From: Rhodoferax sp.
Lineage (GTDB): Bacteria; Pseudomonadota; Gammaproteobacteria; Burkholderiales; Burkholderiaceae_C
Length of the DNA stretch: 23,720 bases
NCBI GenBank assembly: GCA_020048795.1
Contig: JAIFMA010000144.1
Location: forward strand, 1-23,720
Direction of reading: 5' to 3'
A program made the position numbers and the translations under genes. The notes beneath the pieces are model-generated. The model searched no databases and had not been told where the DNA came from. It saw nothing but the letters and a program-made list of their open reading frames with translations. Below, one piece after another: positions 15,288 through 23,448 of this stretch. How positions within the stretch are numbered: the stretch's first letter is position 1; the number at the start of each line of letters is the position of its first letter.

Positions 15288-18200
15288 GGCATGGTTCCAG
15301 CGGTCTTAAGGTGCGCCAAAGCCGCATCAAAGTCAAAGTTGGCTACCGCTTTGGCAACATCCTTCAGCGTCACGGCCAACGGCGTGCTCTGGGCCAGCTC
15401 TTGCAAGGCTTCGACCGCATCAGCGGCATCACTGTCGCTGTCATTGAGCAGGTCGATCAGGCGGGCCAATTCACTCTTTATCTGGATCGGTGTTGCGCTG
15501 GTGCTGGCAGCGCCGCCACCTGAGGGCATCAGTGTGGGTGTTGAGGCAGTGATACCCACGGCCTGCAGACCTGAGATCACCGGTGCCAGTTGTGCCAGCG
15601 TGTCTGCCAGCAGGGCCTGGATCTGTTCTGAGTCAGCGCCGCAGGCACAGGCACGTTCCAGATTGGCGGCAGCGCCCTGGATGCCCTTGGCGCCAATGTT
15701 GCCAGCCGTGCCTTTGAGGGTATGGGCGGCGCGCTCGGCCGCAGTCGGGTCGATGTCTTGCAAGGCGGCGCAAAACAGGTCGGCAAAGTTGCCTTGGGAG
15801 TCACGGAACTTGGCAAGCAGCCGGGTGTAGAGCTTTTCGTTGTCCATGGTGGTGGCCAGCCCCGCCCGGGTGTCAATGCCGGGCAACCGATCTTTCAAAT
15901 CAAAACTGGGCCTGGTGCCCGCCGATACTGCGCTAGTAGCTATTATATTTGAAGCACGAGGAAAACCTTTGCTGGCGACCTGGGGTGTGATCCACTTGGC
16001 GATGGTGGCAAACATGTCAGCCACATTGAGTGGTTTGGCGATGTGGTCCCACATGCCGGCTTGCAATACCTTTTCACGGTCACCGGCCATGGCGTTGGCA
16101 GTCATGGCGATGATAGGCAGGTTTTGGAAGGCCGGGTTCTTGCGAATTTCGCGGGTGGCGGTGTAGCCGTCCATGACCGGCATCTGGCAATCCATCAGCA
16201 CGCCATCGAAGCGGGGGTCTGCGCCCAGGATGTCCAGTGCTTCCTGGCCATGGTTGGCCCGCACCACGTCAATGCCGGCATTACGCAGCAGCTCCATGGC
16301 AAGTTCCTGGTTCATGTCGTTGTCTTCGACCAGCAGCACCCGGGCACCAGTCAGCTTGGCGATGATCTCGGTGTGGTTATCAGACTTCTTGTGCGAGCGG
16401 GTGTCTGTGACCAAACCCTTGCCGAGTGCCTGGCCAATAGCCTCCAGCAGTGATGCGGAGGTGATGGGTTTGGTGAGCACTGATTTGACATCGATGGCGC
16501 GCTCTTGCGCCACGCCCATGGCTTCCTCGCGGCCATAGGCGGTGACCATGATGACCGAGGGAGTTCGCCTAAGCGTGCCGTTTTGCAAGCGACTGATGGC
16601 TTCTATCCCATCCATTCCCGGCATCTTCCAGTCCATCAGCACCAAGTCGTAAGGCCGGGCTTTTTCATCAGCGGCGGCCAGCCGTTGCAGGGCATCGGTG
16701 CCATCCCCGGCAACATCGACTTGCAGGCCAAAGGTGCCGAGCATGGCTGAGAGGATTTCGCGTGCCGATGGGTTGTCGTCCACCACCAGCACGCGTACCC
16801 CCAGCAATTCCTCGGCTTTGAACATGCGCCTTGGCATGGGTTGCGTCTGCAGGCCAAAGCAGGCATGAAAATGAAAACAGGAACCCTTGCCGGCTTCAGA
16901 TTCAACCCAGATGCGCCCTTGCATCAGCTCCACCAGGTTCTTGGAGATTGCCAACCCCAGCCCGGTGCCACCGTACTTGCGGGTGGTTGAGGCATCGGCC
17001 TGGCTAAAACTCTGGAACATCTTGTCACATTGCTCCGGGGTCATGCCAATACCCGAGTCCCTGACCCAGAAGTGCAACTCAATGCCGTTGGCTTTTTCAG
17101 AAATTTTCTCGATTCCCACCACAATTTCACCGGCCTCGGTGAATTTGACAGCGTTGTTGCCCAGGTTGATCAGCACCTGACCCAATCGCAGGGGGTCACC
17201 GATCAGGGCTGTGGGCACATCGGCAGCGCAGCTGAACAACAGCTCCAGGCCCTTGTCCCCGGATTTCATACCGACCAGATTGGCCAGGTTATCCAGCACG
17301 TCTTCCAGGCGGAAGTCAATGCTCTCCATGCTCATCTTGCCGGCTTCGATCTTGGAGAAATCCAGGATGTCATTGATGATGCCCAGCAGGTTTTCACCGG
17401 CGCGGTTGACTTTCTCGATGTAGTTGCGCTGTTTCTTGTCCAGGTTCGTCTGCAAGGCCAGGTGACTCATGCCAATGATGGCGTTCATGGGCGTGCGGAT
17501 TTCATGGCTCATGTTGGCCAGGAAGTCGCTCTTGGCTTTGGTGGCTTCCTCGGACATGCGCCGCGCCTCGGCGATCGGGGTGATGTCGGCAAAGGTTCCC
17601 ACCAGTCCACCAGGGCTGCCATCGAGCTTGCTAAATCCCCGGACGTAGTACAGGGTATCGTGTAACTTTCCGTCGGCAAAAGGCATCGTCATCTCCCTTT
17701 GAACCGATCCAACAGTCGCGATGATGGACTCATCCTCGGCCTGGTAGGTGATCCGATCTGCTTCGGGCAGATAGTCGAGTTCCAGCACGCATTTGCCGAT
17801 CAGATCAGCACCCTGGATGCCAAAGGTTTGCTCGTAGGCCTGGTTGAAACCCAAAAACCGTGCATCCGGTCCCTTGTAAAACACCGGGTAGGGAATGGTG
17901 TCAAGCAAGGCTTGCAGAAATGCTGCATGGTCGCGCGTGGCCTGCTCAGCCAGTTTGCGCTCGGTGATGTCGCGCACCGATACACACAGATTGGCACCAC
18001 GCCCACGTACCGCGGGCAATTTTGACAAACCCACCTCGACAGCAAAGCTCGACCCGTCTTTGCGCGAACCCGCAAGCTCCATACCAGCCTTGCCCGGGGC
18101 ATGAGCGTTGCCATCGTTCTGAGGACCATCGTGCAGCAGCAATTGTCGATGGTCTGAACCCACTGGTACCAGCAACTCGATAAGTTTGCCGGACAGCTCA

Positions 18201-19747
18201 CCGCTGGTATAGCCAAACATGGCTTCAAGCTGGGGGTTGGTCAGGGAGATGATGCCCAGTTCGTCAGTGATCAACATACCGTCCGGAGCCGATTCGATGA
18301 TGCTGCGGTACCAGTCTTCGGTGGCCTTGATCGCCAGTTGCTGGGCTTCCATTTCGACTGCCTGCTCTTCCAGCAGCGCTGCCTGGCGTTCCATCTTGTC
18401 AGCCTGCAGGCGTGTTTCTTCAAGCAGTTTGCTGGCCTTGACGTTGCGATCAAGGATTTCCAGATTCATGGCCAAAATGGGCAAGAGTCCTTCCAGCAAG
18501 GCTTCTTCTTTGGCACCAAAGTCGGCAAACGTCGCAATTTCCAGCACGCCCAGCAAACGTCCGTTGTGCACCACGGGCAACACGGCAATGGAGCTTGGTG
18601 TCGCCTCACCCAGGCTGGACCCAATTCGGACATAGTCAGCCGGGGGTTCCTGCACGACAAAGGAGGTACGTTCCAGGGCGCACTGGCCGACCAGCCCTTC
18701 GCCCAGGGCAAAGTATTTCTCGATACTTTTGCGCTCGCGGTAGGCATAAGTCCCCAGCAGACGCAGCCTTTGGGAATTTTCCTCGTGGATATAAAAAACA
18801 CCATGACCCATGTTGATCATGGTTGAGAGCTTGGAAAACAGCAATTGGCACAGTTCGGCAAAAGTGCTGCCGGTTTGCAGTGCCCCCGAGATCGTGGACA
18901 GGCTTGACTTGATCCAGCCCTGGACCGCAATATCCCGCGCACCGCTTTGCAAAACCATCACGGAGCGGGCCAGATTGCCGGTTTCGTTGTTGTAGTCGGC
19001 ATGCGGGACCTTGATGTCGAGTTGGCCCTGGGCCAGTTGTTCCACCGCCAGACGAACCCGTTCAGCCGGCTGGCGGATGGACATCGCGATCAGCCAGGCC
19101 ATCAATACCCCGAATGCGCCGCCTCCGCCCAGCAGCAGATAAATCAGCCGGGTGTTGTCCGCACCGAGTTGCTGCATGTCCAGGGCGGCTTGTCGCGAGC
19201 CATTTTCAATGATGGCCACGACCTCGGTCAGAGCCCCTGAAGCGGCTTCACCCTTGACCCGAAACGTATCGGCGCTCACCCGGTCGCTGGCCTCTGGCAG
19301 GTTGTTTTGCTGGATCAGGCGCACCACCAACCCGACATTTTTTGCGTAGCCGGCAAAATTGTCATCAAACTTGGCCATTGCGTTTTTTGCTTCGACGTGG
19401 ACCAGCCGTGACCGCAGGGCCACGATTTCCTTGTCCAGGCGAGATTGGGCGTCAATCAGGTCCTTGAGGGCGGTGTCACGTTTGTTGGTGTCGGTGACGA
19501 TCAAGGCATGGCGCAACACCCGACCCATGATGTTGTACTGAATCTGCGCCTCCTTGGCATTGGACAAGCCCAGCAGGTCGGCCTCAAAGGTCTGCTGGAT
19601 TTGCTGATTCATGATGTGCTGGGTGCGCAAACCAAAAAAACCCAACAGCAGCGCCAGCAACAAAAAGATGGAAAAGCCACCGGTCAGTTTGGTCATCAGG
19701 CTGCGCCGTTCCACGGCCACCATCCAGGCAGTCAGCAGTGCCTTCAT
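15284..19747 (-). CDS. hybrid histidine kinase, 1487 aa (4HB-HAMP-GAF-PAS-PAS-HisKA-HATPase-REC-REC-HPt)
   Basis: The larger of two paralogous kinases. Transmembrane helices (about 23-41 and 201-222) enclose a helical periplasmic domain. HAMP (222-272), GAF (285-430; GEGLVGQCALER, Cys356), coiled coil (440-475), PAS (476-597) and PAS (605-725) follow. HisKA has His748 in MSHEIRTP; the ATPase has NLGNNAVKF, DSGIGM and GTGLGLAI. The receivers carry Asp1039 (VLMDWKMP) and Asp1186 (VLMDCQMP); HPt has His1342 (AAHTLKGTAG). After the HPt comes a flexible stretch and a helical tail (1421-1485) that the 1353-residue paralogue lacks. The expected path is His748 to a receiver to His1342 to a separate receiver, most simply the RpfG-like regulator that heads the operon. 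ATG at 19747 overlaps the upstream stop by 4 bases. Confidence 0.95.
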   Translation of the reverse strand: MKALLTAWMVAVERRSLMTKLTGGFSIFLLLALLLGFFGLRTQHIMNQQIQQTFEADLLGLSNAKEAQIQYNIMGRVLRHALIVTDTNKRDTALKDLIDAQSRLDKEIVALRSRLVHVEAKNAMAKFDDNFAGYAKNVGLVVRLIQQNNLPEASDRVSADTFRVKGEAASGALTEVVAIIENGSRQAALDMQQLGADNTRLIYLLLGGGGAFGVLMAWLIAMSIRQPAERVRLAVEQLAQGQLDIKVPHADYNNETGNLARSVMVLQSGARDIAVQGWIKSSLSTISGALQTGSTFAELCQLLFSKLSTMINMGHGVFYIHEENSQRLRLLGTYAYRERKSIEKYFALGEGLVGQCALERTSFVVQEPPADYVRIGSSLGEATPSSIAVLPVVHNGRLLGVLEIATFADFGAKEEALLEGLLPILAMNLEILDRNVKASKLLEETRLQADKMERQAALLEEQAVEMEAQQLAIKATEDWYRSIIESAPDGMLITDELGIISLTNPQLEAMFGYTSGELSGKLIELLVPVGSDHRQLLLHDGPQNDGNAHAPGKAGMELAGSRKDGSSFAVEVGLSKLPAVRGRGANLCVSVRDITERKLAEQATRDHAAFLQALLDTIPYPVFYKGPDARFLGFNQAYEQTFGIQGADLIGKCVLELDYLPEADRITYQAEDESIIATVGSVQREMTMPFADGKLHDTLYYVRGFSKLDGSPGGLVGTFADITPIAEARRMSEEATKAKSDFLANMSHEIRTPMNAIIGMSHLALQTNLDKKQRNYIEKVNRAGENLLGIINDILDFSKIEAGKMSMESIDFRLEDVLDNLANLVGMKSGDKGLELLFSCAADVPTALIGDPLRLGQVLINLGNNAVKFTEAGEIVVGIEKISEKANGIELHFWVRDSGIGMTPEQCDKMFQSFSQADASTTRKYGGTGLGLAISKNLVELMQGRIWVESEAGKGSCFHFHACFGLQTQPMPRRMFKAEELLGVRVLVVDDNPSAREILSAMLGTFGLQVDVAGDGTDALQRLAAADEKARPYDLVLMDWKMPGMDGIEAISRLQNGTLRRTPSVIMVTAYGREEAMGVAQERAIDVKSVLTKPITSASLLEAIGQALGKGLVTDTRSHKKSDNHTEIIAKLTGARVLLVEDNDMNQELAMELLRNAGIDVVRANHGQEALDILGADPRFDGVLMDCQMPVMDGYTATREIRKNPAFQNLPIIAMTANAMAGDREKVLQAGMWDHIAKPLNVADMFATIAKWITPQVASKGFPRASNIIATSAVSAGTRPSFDLKDRLPGIDTRAGLATTMDNEKLYTRLLAKFRDSQGNFADLFCAALQDIDPTAAERAAHTLKGTAGNIGAKGIQGAAANLERACACGADSEQIQALLADTLAQLAPVISGLQAVGITASTPTLMPSGGGAASTSATPIQIKSELARLIDLLNDSDSDAADAVEALQELAQSTPLAVTLKDVAKAVANFDFDAALAHLKTAGTMP
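15563..17536 (-). repeat. paralogous kinase core, copy 2 (direct repeat with 4461-6437)
   Basis: Codes HisKA through HPt of the 1487-residue kinase and is closely similar to 4461-6437 in the same orientation. The 36-base identical run noted for copy 1 recurs near 16989-17024. Boundaries are approximate and taken from the protein domains. Confidence 0.85.
15929..15955 (-). repeat. palindromic-repeat half inside the kinase gene
   Basis: On the minus strand this reads GCTTCAAATATAATAGCT followed by ACTAGCGCA. It shares the end TTCAAA and the block TAGCTA-TAGCGCA with the intergenic element at 23449-23519. It is read in frame as ASNIIATSA in the linker between the second receiver and the HPt domain. 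The equivalent linker of the paralogous kinase carries a decayed version. Confidence 0.65.
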
Positions 19748-21327
19748 GGTGTGGCCCCAGGGGTGTGCGCCTCGGACTGGGCGAGTTGGCGCAGTTGCAG
19801 ATTGGTCAACAAAATCTCAAGTGCAGTGGCGAGCAGATCAATGGCCTGTGCCAGACGCTCTTGCGCGGCGGCGTCGGGCAATTTCCTGAGCGCCAGTTCG
19901 ACCGCACCCACCAGCTTGTCGTGGCTCACCATCGGGGCGAGCAGCAGGGCAGCAGGTGGTGTGTTGCCCAAGCCAGAGCGAACCGACCAATAACCGCCCG
20001 GCGGGGTGGTGATCACTTGCAACCTGCGTTCCAGTGCGCATTGGCCCAGCAAGGTTTCACCTAAAGTCAGCAGGGCTGGCGGCTCGCTGGCGCAAGCCAT
20101 GACACCAACCAGGCGCAATACGGGTGGTATTTGCTGCACATCGGTGACGTACAGAACGCCCTGGGTCGTGCCCAGCAAGTCGCGCGAATCCTGCAAAAAC
20201 GTTGCCGCCAGCCTGTCAAGCGTATGGCAACGCTGTAGTTTCAAGGATAGTTCGCTCAGATGCGCCCGAAACGCCACCTGATCTTCTTGCAGCCGGGCAA
20301 AGGCTTGTAACTGTTGGTTGGTCAGGGTCTGGGCATATTGCCCGCGCATCAGGTGCAGCATCATCCAGCCCAGTAGCAGGGTCAGCAAAGCCGCTGTTGC
20401 TGCCAGGGAAGCTGACGAAACCATCGGCACGCTGTGTGATAAATCTTCGAGCACCAGCAGTTTCCAGTCCCCGGAAGGGTCGTTCCACTTCACGGGGGCT
20501 GCCGCTGCGGCAAAAAACCGCTGGCTGACCTGCTGCAGCTCGGCCTTGGATGAGAAAGGCAGGACTTTGGGGTCGGTCTTTTCAAAAAGCGAGCCAAACT
20601 GTTTGAGTTCACGGATCTCCCGAAGCTGGCTGGCCGTGGGTTCCCCCTCGATGTATCCCAGCCACTCTGGCTGGTTGCTGGCGAACACCACACCTTGTGG
20701 TGACAGCAACAAGGCGATATCGAATTTTCCGCCCAGCAGCTTGTCAACCTGTGCCAGGTTGGTTCGGGCCACCACCGCTCCAATGCCGGTCGAGGACCGT
20801 GCGCGCTCCGAAAAGACCGGAGCGCTGAAATAGATGGAGCGATCACCACGCGCCATGCTGACTGCCGCGTACACATTGGTCTGGCCACGCATGGCCATTT
20901 TGTAATATGGCCTGAAGCTGACATCCAGGCCGGTGGAGGGTTTGTTGATGCGGTCCCATGAGGTTTTAACCAGGCCGTCTTCGCCCACCACAAAAATACC
21001 CTCGGCTCCAAACGAGTTGCCCAGCGTTGACAGCGTCACCGCAATGTTGGCGTTGATCGACAGCAGGCCGTTGGAGGCGTCTTGCTTGATGTCCGGGTCG
21101 ACCAGGCCCAACAGGGTGATCGAGCCCATCAAATTGCCGTTGAGCGTGGTGGACATGATTTCGACGCTGCTGCGCTGGGCTTCAGTCGCCAGCATAGTCA
21201 GACGCTGGTCTTGTTTCAGGCGATGGTCAATCACGCCCGACAGCAAACCGATGGCACTGGCCAGCAGTACCACGAGCAACCAGCCCAGTCGGGGGTTCAG
21301 CGCAAAAAAATGCGATAGAAAGCTCAT
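19744..21327 (-). CDS. orphan membrane receptor: dCache-GAF, no output domain
   Basis: A 527-residue inner-membrane protein. Transmembrane helices at about 13-33 and 303-327 enclose a periplasmic double-Cache domain (40-300), recognisable from DVSFRPYYKMAMRGQ and from GDRSIYFSAPVF. A cytoplasmic GAF domain (360-510) contains GETLLGQCALERRLQVI (Cys430) and RSGLG. The protein ends shortly after the helix ALEILLTNLQLRQL, with no effector. It is the second gene of the operon; ATG at 21327 overlaps the response regulator stop in ATGA. The GAF is the most divergent of the cysteine-bearing set, with GETLLG in place of GEGLVG. Probable role: ligand input to the adjacent kinase, by inference from the missing output. 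Confidence 0.88.
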   Translation of the reverse strand: MSFLSHFFALNPRLGWLLVVLLASAIGLLSGVIDHRLKQDQRLTMLATEAQRSSVEIMSTTLNGNLMGSITLLGLVDPDIKQDASNGLLSINANIAVTLSTLGNSFGAEGIFVVGEDGLVKTSWDRINKPSTGLDVSFRPYYKMAMRGQTNVYAAVSMARGDRSIYFSAPVFSERARSSTGIGAVVARTNLAQVDKLLGGKFDIALLLSPQGVVFASNQPEWLGYIEGEPTASQLREIRELKQFGSLFEKTDPKVLPFSSKAELQQVSQRFFAAAAAPVKWNDPSGDWKLLVLEDLSHSVPMVSSASLAATAALLTLLLGWMMLHLMRGQYAQTLTNQQLQAFARLQEDQVAFRAHLSELSLKLQRCHTLDRLAATFLQDSRDLLGTTQGVLYVTDVQQIPPVLRLVGVMACASEPPALLTLGETLLGQCALERRLQVITTPPGGYWSVRSGLGNTPPAALLLAPMVSHDKLVGAVELALRKLPDAAAQERLAQAIDLLATALEILLTNLQLRQLAQSEAHTPGATP

Positions 21328-22481
21328 CCGGGCGCAGCCTCCAGGATGAGGGCACCGGATGGCAAGTCTTTGTCACTGTCGGCATAACGTTTGGACGTGG
21401 CGCGGAACTGTTCCGCCAGTTCCAGAAAGGCATCGGCAATATCCGGGTCAAAGTGGCTGCCGCGACCCTCGCGGATGATGCGGACGGCTTCTTCGTGCGG
21501 CATACCTTGCTTGTAAACCCGTCGGCTGATGAGTGCGTCGTAGACATCGGCAAGCGCCATCAGCCGGGCAGAAACAGGAATGCCATCTTCGGCCAGGCCT
21601 TGTGGGTAACCGCTGCCGTCCCACTTTTCATGGTGGCCGTAGGCGATTTCCTTGGCGAATTTCAAAAAATCGACCTTCATTCCCAAACGGTCTTCAGCAT
21701 GTTGGATTGAGTTGCGACCCAACTGACAGTGGGTTTTCATGATGTCAAATTCGTGCGGCTCAAAGCGCCCCGGCTTGAGCAGGATGCGGTCCGGGATGCC
21801 GACCTTGCCAATGTCGTGCAGCGGTGCCGATTTGAACAACATGTCGATGGTGCACTCGCTCAGGAACAGCCTGAAGCGGGGGTGGGTCTGGAGGTGCTCG
21901 GCGAGCAGTTTGACGTAGTGTTGGGTGCGGCGGATGTGATTGCCGGTGTCGTTGTCACGGGTTTCGGCCAAAGAGGCCATGGCCAGAATCGTGACATCCT
22001 GGATGGCGGCCAGCTCGCGACCACGCCGCTGGATCTCGCTTTCGAGGTAATGGTTCTGGTCTTTCAGAAAATCGGCCGCGGCACTGACCTGCAACTGGGT
22101 GGCCACGCGTGCCAGCACGATGGGTGGGTTGACTGGCTTGGTGATGAAATCGGCGGCCCCCAGTTCCAGTCCTTTTTTTTCCTCCTCGGTGGCCGTCATT
22201 GCCGTGAGAAAAATGATCGGAATGGCGCGTGTCGCCGGATCAGCCTTGAGCGTCTGGCAAACCTCATAACCCGACAGTCCGGGCATCAGGATGTCGAGCA
22301 GAATCAGGTCTGGCGGACTGTCGCTTCTGACAATGCTGATGGCCTTTTCACCATTGTTGGCGACCTTGACCTTGTACAGATCCTTGAGCAGACCCGCCAT
22401 TAAGGACAGGTTGTCGGGCGTGTCGTCAACCACCAGTACGGTGGGTTTTTCGGTGAAATCGAGTGTGTCAACCATGGTCAT
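21324..22481 (-). CDS. RpfG-like response regulator with HD-GYP cyclic di-GMP phosphodiesterase domain
   Basis: About 385 residues from the ATG at 22481. The receiver (12-130) has the acidic pocket Asp19-Asp20 (LVVDDTPDN), phospho-acceptor Asp63 (LILLDILMPG) and Lys115. A helical linker leads to HD-GYP (165-355): His182 (TGNHIRR), His222-Asp223 and Lys226 (HDIGK), His251, His283-His284 (HHEKWDGSGYP, with GYP at 291-293) and Asp312 (ALADVYDA). All metal ligands are intact, with normal spacing. This is the only stand-alone receiver protein in the cluster, so it is the best target for the HPt domains of both hybrid kinases. I prefer the ATG at 22481 because AGGA lies 4 bases upstream; the ATG at 22496 adds five residues but has no ribosome binding site, and the ATG at 22475 is also possible. 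Confidence 0.93.
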   Translation of the reverse strand: MTMVDTLDFTEKPTVLVVDDTPDNLSLMAGLLKDLYKVKVANNGEKAISIVRSDSPPDLILLDILMPGLSGYEVCQTLKADPATRAIPIIFLTAMTATEEEKKGLELGAADFITKPVNPPIVLARVATQLQVSAAADFLKDQNHYLESEIQRRGRELAAIQDVTILAMASLAETRDNDTGNHIRRTQHYVKLLAEHLQTHPRFRLFLSECTIDMLFKSAPLHDIGKVGIPDRILLKPGRFEPHEFDIMKTHCQLGRNSIQHAEDRLGMKVDFLKFAKEIAYGHHEKWDGSGYPQGLAEDGIPVSARLMALADVYDALISRRVYKQGMPHEEAVRIIREGRGSHFDPDIADAFLELAEQFRATSKRYADSDKDLPSGALILEAAPG

Positions 22482-22546
22482 TGGTTCCTGGATCATTGTG
22501 GATCACTGATGCCACCGCAGGGGTGAGCTGGCTTGGCCCGTTTTCG

Positions 22547-22552
22547 ATTCTA
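22547..22552 (-). promoter_or_regulatory. candidate -10 box (TAGAAT) of the signalling operon
   Basis: TAGAAT on the minus strand differs from TATAAT in one base and lies about 65 bases before the chosen response regulator start. No good -35 box is found 16-18 bases upstream; instead the direct repeat unit starts 3 bases upstream, which would fit an activator-dependent promoter. Unproven. Confidence 0.3.
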
Positions 22553-22555
22553 TGT

Positions 22556-22596
22556 CGGCAACACCGGTGGGTGGCACGGGCCGACAACACCCGTGG
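22556..22596 (-). promoter_or_regulatory. two direct repeat units upstream of the candidate promoter (possible activator sites)
   Basis: On the minus strand CCACGGGTGTTGTCG (22582-22596) and CCACCGGTGTTGCCG (22556-22570) agree in 13 of 15 bases and are 26 bases apart from start to start. The second unit contains the 8-base palindrome CACCGGTG. Spacing and place just upstream of the candidate -10 box suggest binding sites for a regulator. A 6-base stem (CACGGG/CCCGTG, 22575-22595) also lies here. Confidence 0.35.
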
Positions 22597-22612
22597 CACA
22601 GCCAGCCCCGTT

Positions 22613-23419
22613 TTAATGTTTCAGAAAGTCGTTCAAGGCGGCCAGCATTTGCTCGGGGGTTTCGCTCATCTGGTGATGCCCGCCCGGCAAATAGACCACC
22701 CGGGCTTCTTTTGCCAGTTTGATCAGACCTTGTGCCGCCTTGGGTGGTGTCATCTGGTCGGTGCTGCCCAGCACAAACAGGGTTGGACAGGCAACTTGTG
22801 CCATCGCTTGTTCACCACCGGTGTAACTGTCGCACGCCTTGAAGCCGGTGTAAAACACATTGCTTGTGGCAGGGCTGGCCAGCACACGGCGCCCCAGCGC
22901 CATCGACGCGCCATAGACCCAGGTGCCGGGTCCCAGTGCCGAAGGCGGCGGTGCCAGCGTCGAGCGAGAAAAAACATTGACCAGCTCCAGCGCCTTCATG
23001 GGTGCGCTGACCGACAGTTCCAGTAGCGCAGGTGATACCCGCATCGGAAACGCCGTGCCTACCAGCACCAATTGGCTGACCCGACCCGGCAAGCGCGCGG
23101 CGGCCTCCAGCGCAATCAGTGATCCCCAACTGTGGCCGACCAGCGCTGCACTCTGAATGCCGGCCGCGTCGAGCAGTGCGCCGATAAAGTCAGCCGCTTG
23201 CTCGACGCTGGCCGGTGCTTGGCCCTGACTGCGGCAGTGGCCAGGCAGGTCCAGCGCCAGTACGTTGAACCCGTGGTTGGCCAGGTAGCGGCTCTGCAAA
23301 ATCCAGACGCTGTGATCGTTGAGCACGCCGTGAATGAAAACCACGGTGGGCTGGGTGGTATCCAGGGCTTTGCCGCCGGTATAGCAATAGGTTGGGGCGT
23401 TGTTGACGGTGAAATACAT
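22613..23419 (-). CDS. alpha/beta hydrolase
   Basis: A 268-residue soluble hydrolase of the alpha/beta fold. The oxyanion region is FIHGVLNDHSVW (His30-Gly31), the nucleophile elbow is GHSWG with Ser97, the acid is probably Asp221 (LGSTDQM), and the catalytic histidine is His248 (GGHHQM). There is no signal peptide or membrane segment, and length is normal for the family. Substrate cannot be told; esterase, haloperoxidase-like or lactonase roles are all possible. The ATG at 23419 has only a weak GGA upstream. It lies 76 bases after the acetyltransferase stop and 131 bases before the signalling operon, in the same direction, so partial read-through into the operon is possible because no clear terminator follows. 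Confidence 0.92.
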   Translation of the reverse strand: MYFTVNNAPTYCYTGGKALDTTQPTVVFIHGVLNDHSVWILQSRYLANHGFNVLALDLPGHCRSQGQAPASVEQAADFIGALLDAAGIQSAALVGHSWGSLIALEAAARLPGRVSQLVLVGTAFPMRVSPALLELSVSAPMKALELVNVFSRSTLAPPPSALGPGTWVYGASMALGRRVLASPATSNVFYTGFKACDSYTGGEQAMAQVACPTLFVLGSTDQMTPPKAAQGLIKLAKEARVVYLPGGHHQMSETPEQMLAALNDFLKH

Positions 23420-23448
23420 GATGGCTGGTCCGCGAATGAGGCTGATTA

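Noticed and set aside
17030..17665. Plus-strand open frame of 211 codons opposite the larger hybrid kinase
   Set aside because: Antisense to the HisKA/HATPase region; a similar frame appears opposite the paralogous kinase (5808-6344) only because the DNA is duplicated.
21729..22403. Plus-strand open frame of 224 codons opposite the response regulator
   Set aside because: Antisense shadow of a gene with intact receiver and HD-GYP motifs; no ribosome binding site or domain of its own.
22575..22595. Stem CACGGG/CCCGTG as a terminator of the hydrolase gene
   Set aside because: Only six pairs with a 9-base loop and no T run after it on the minus strand; a regulatory role fits no worse.
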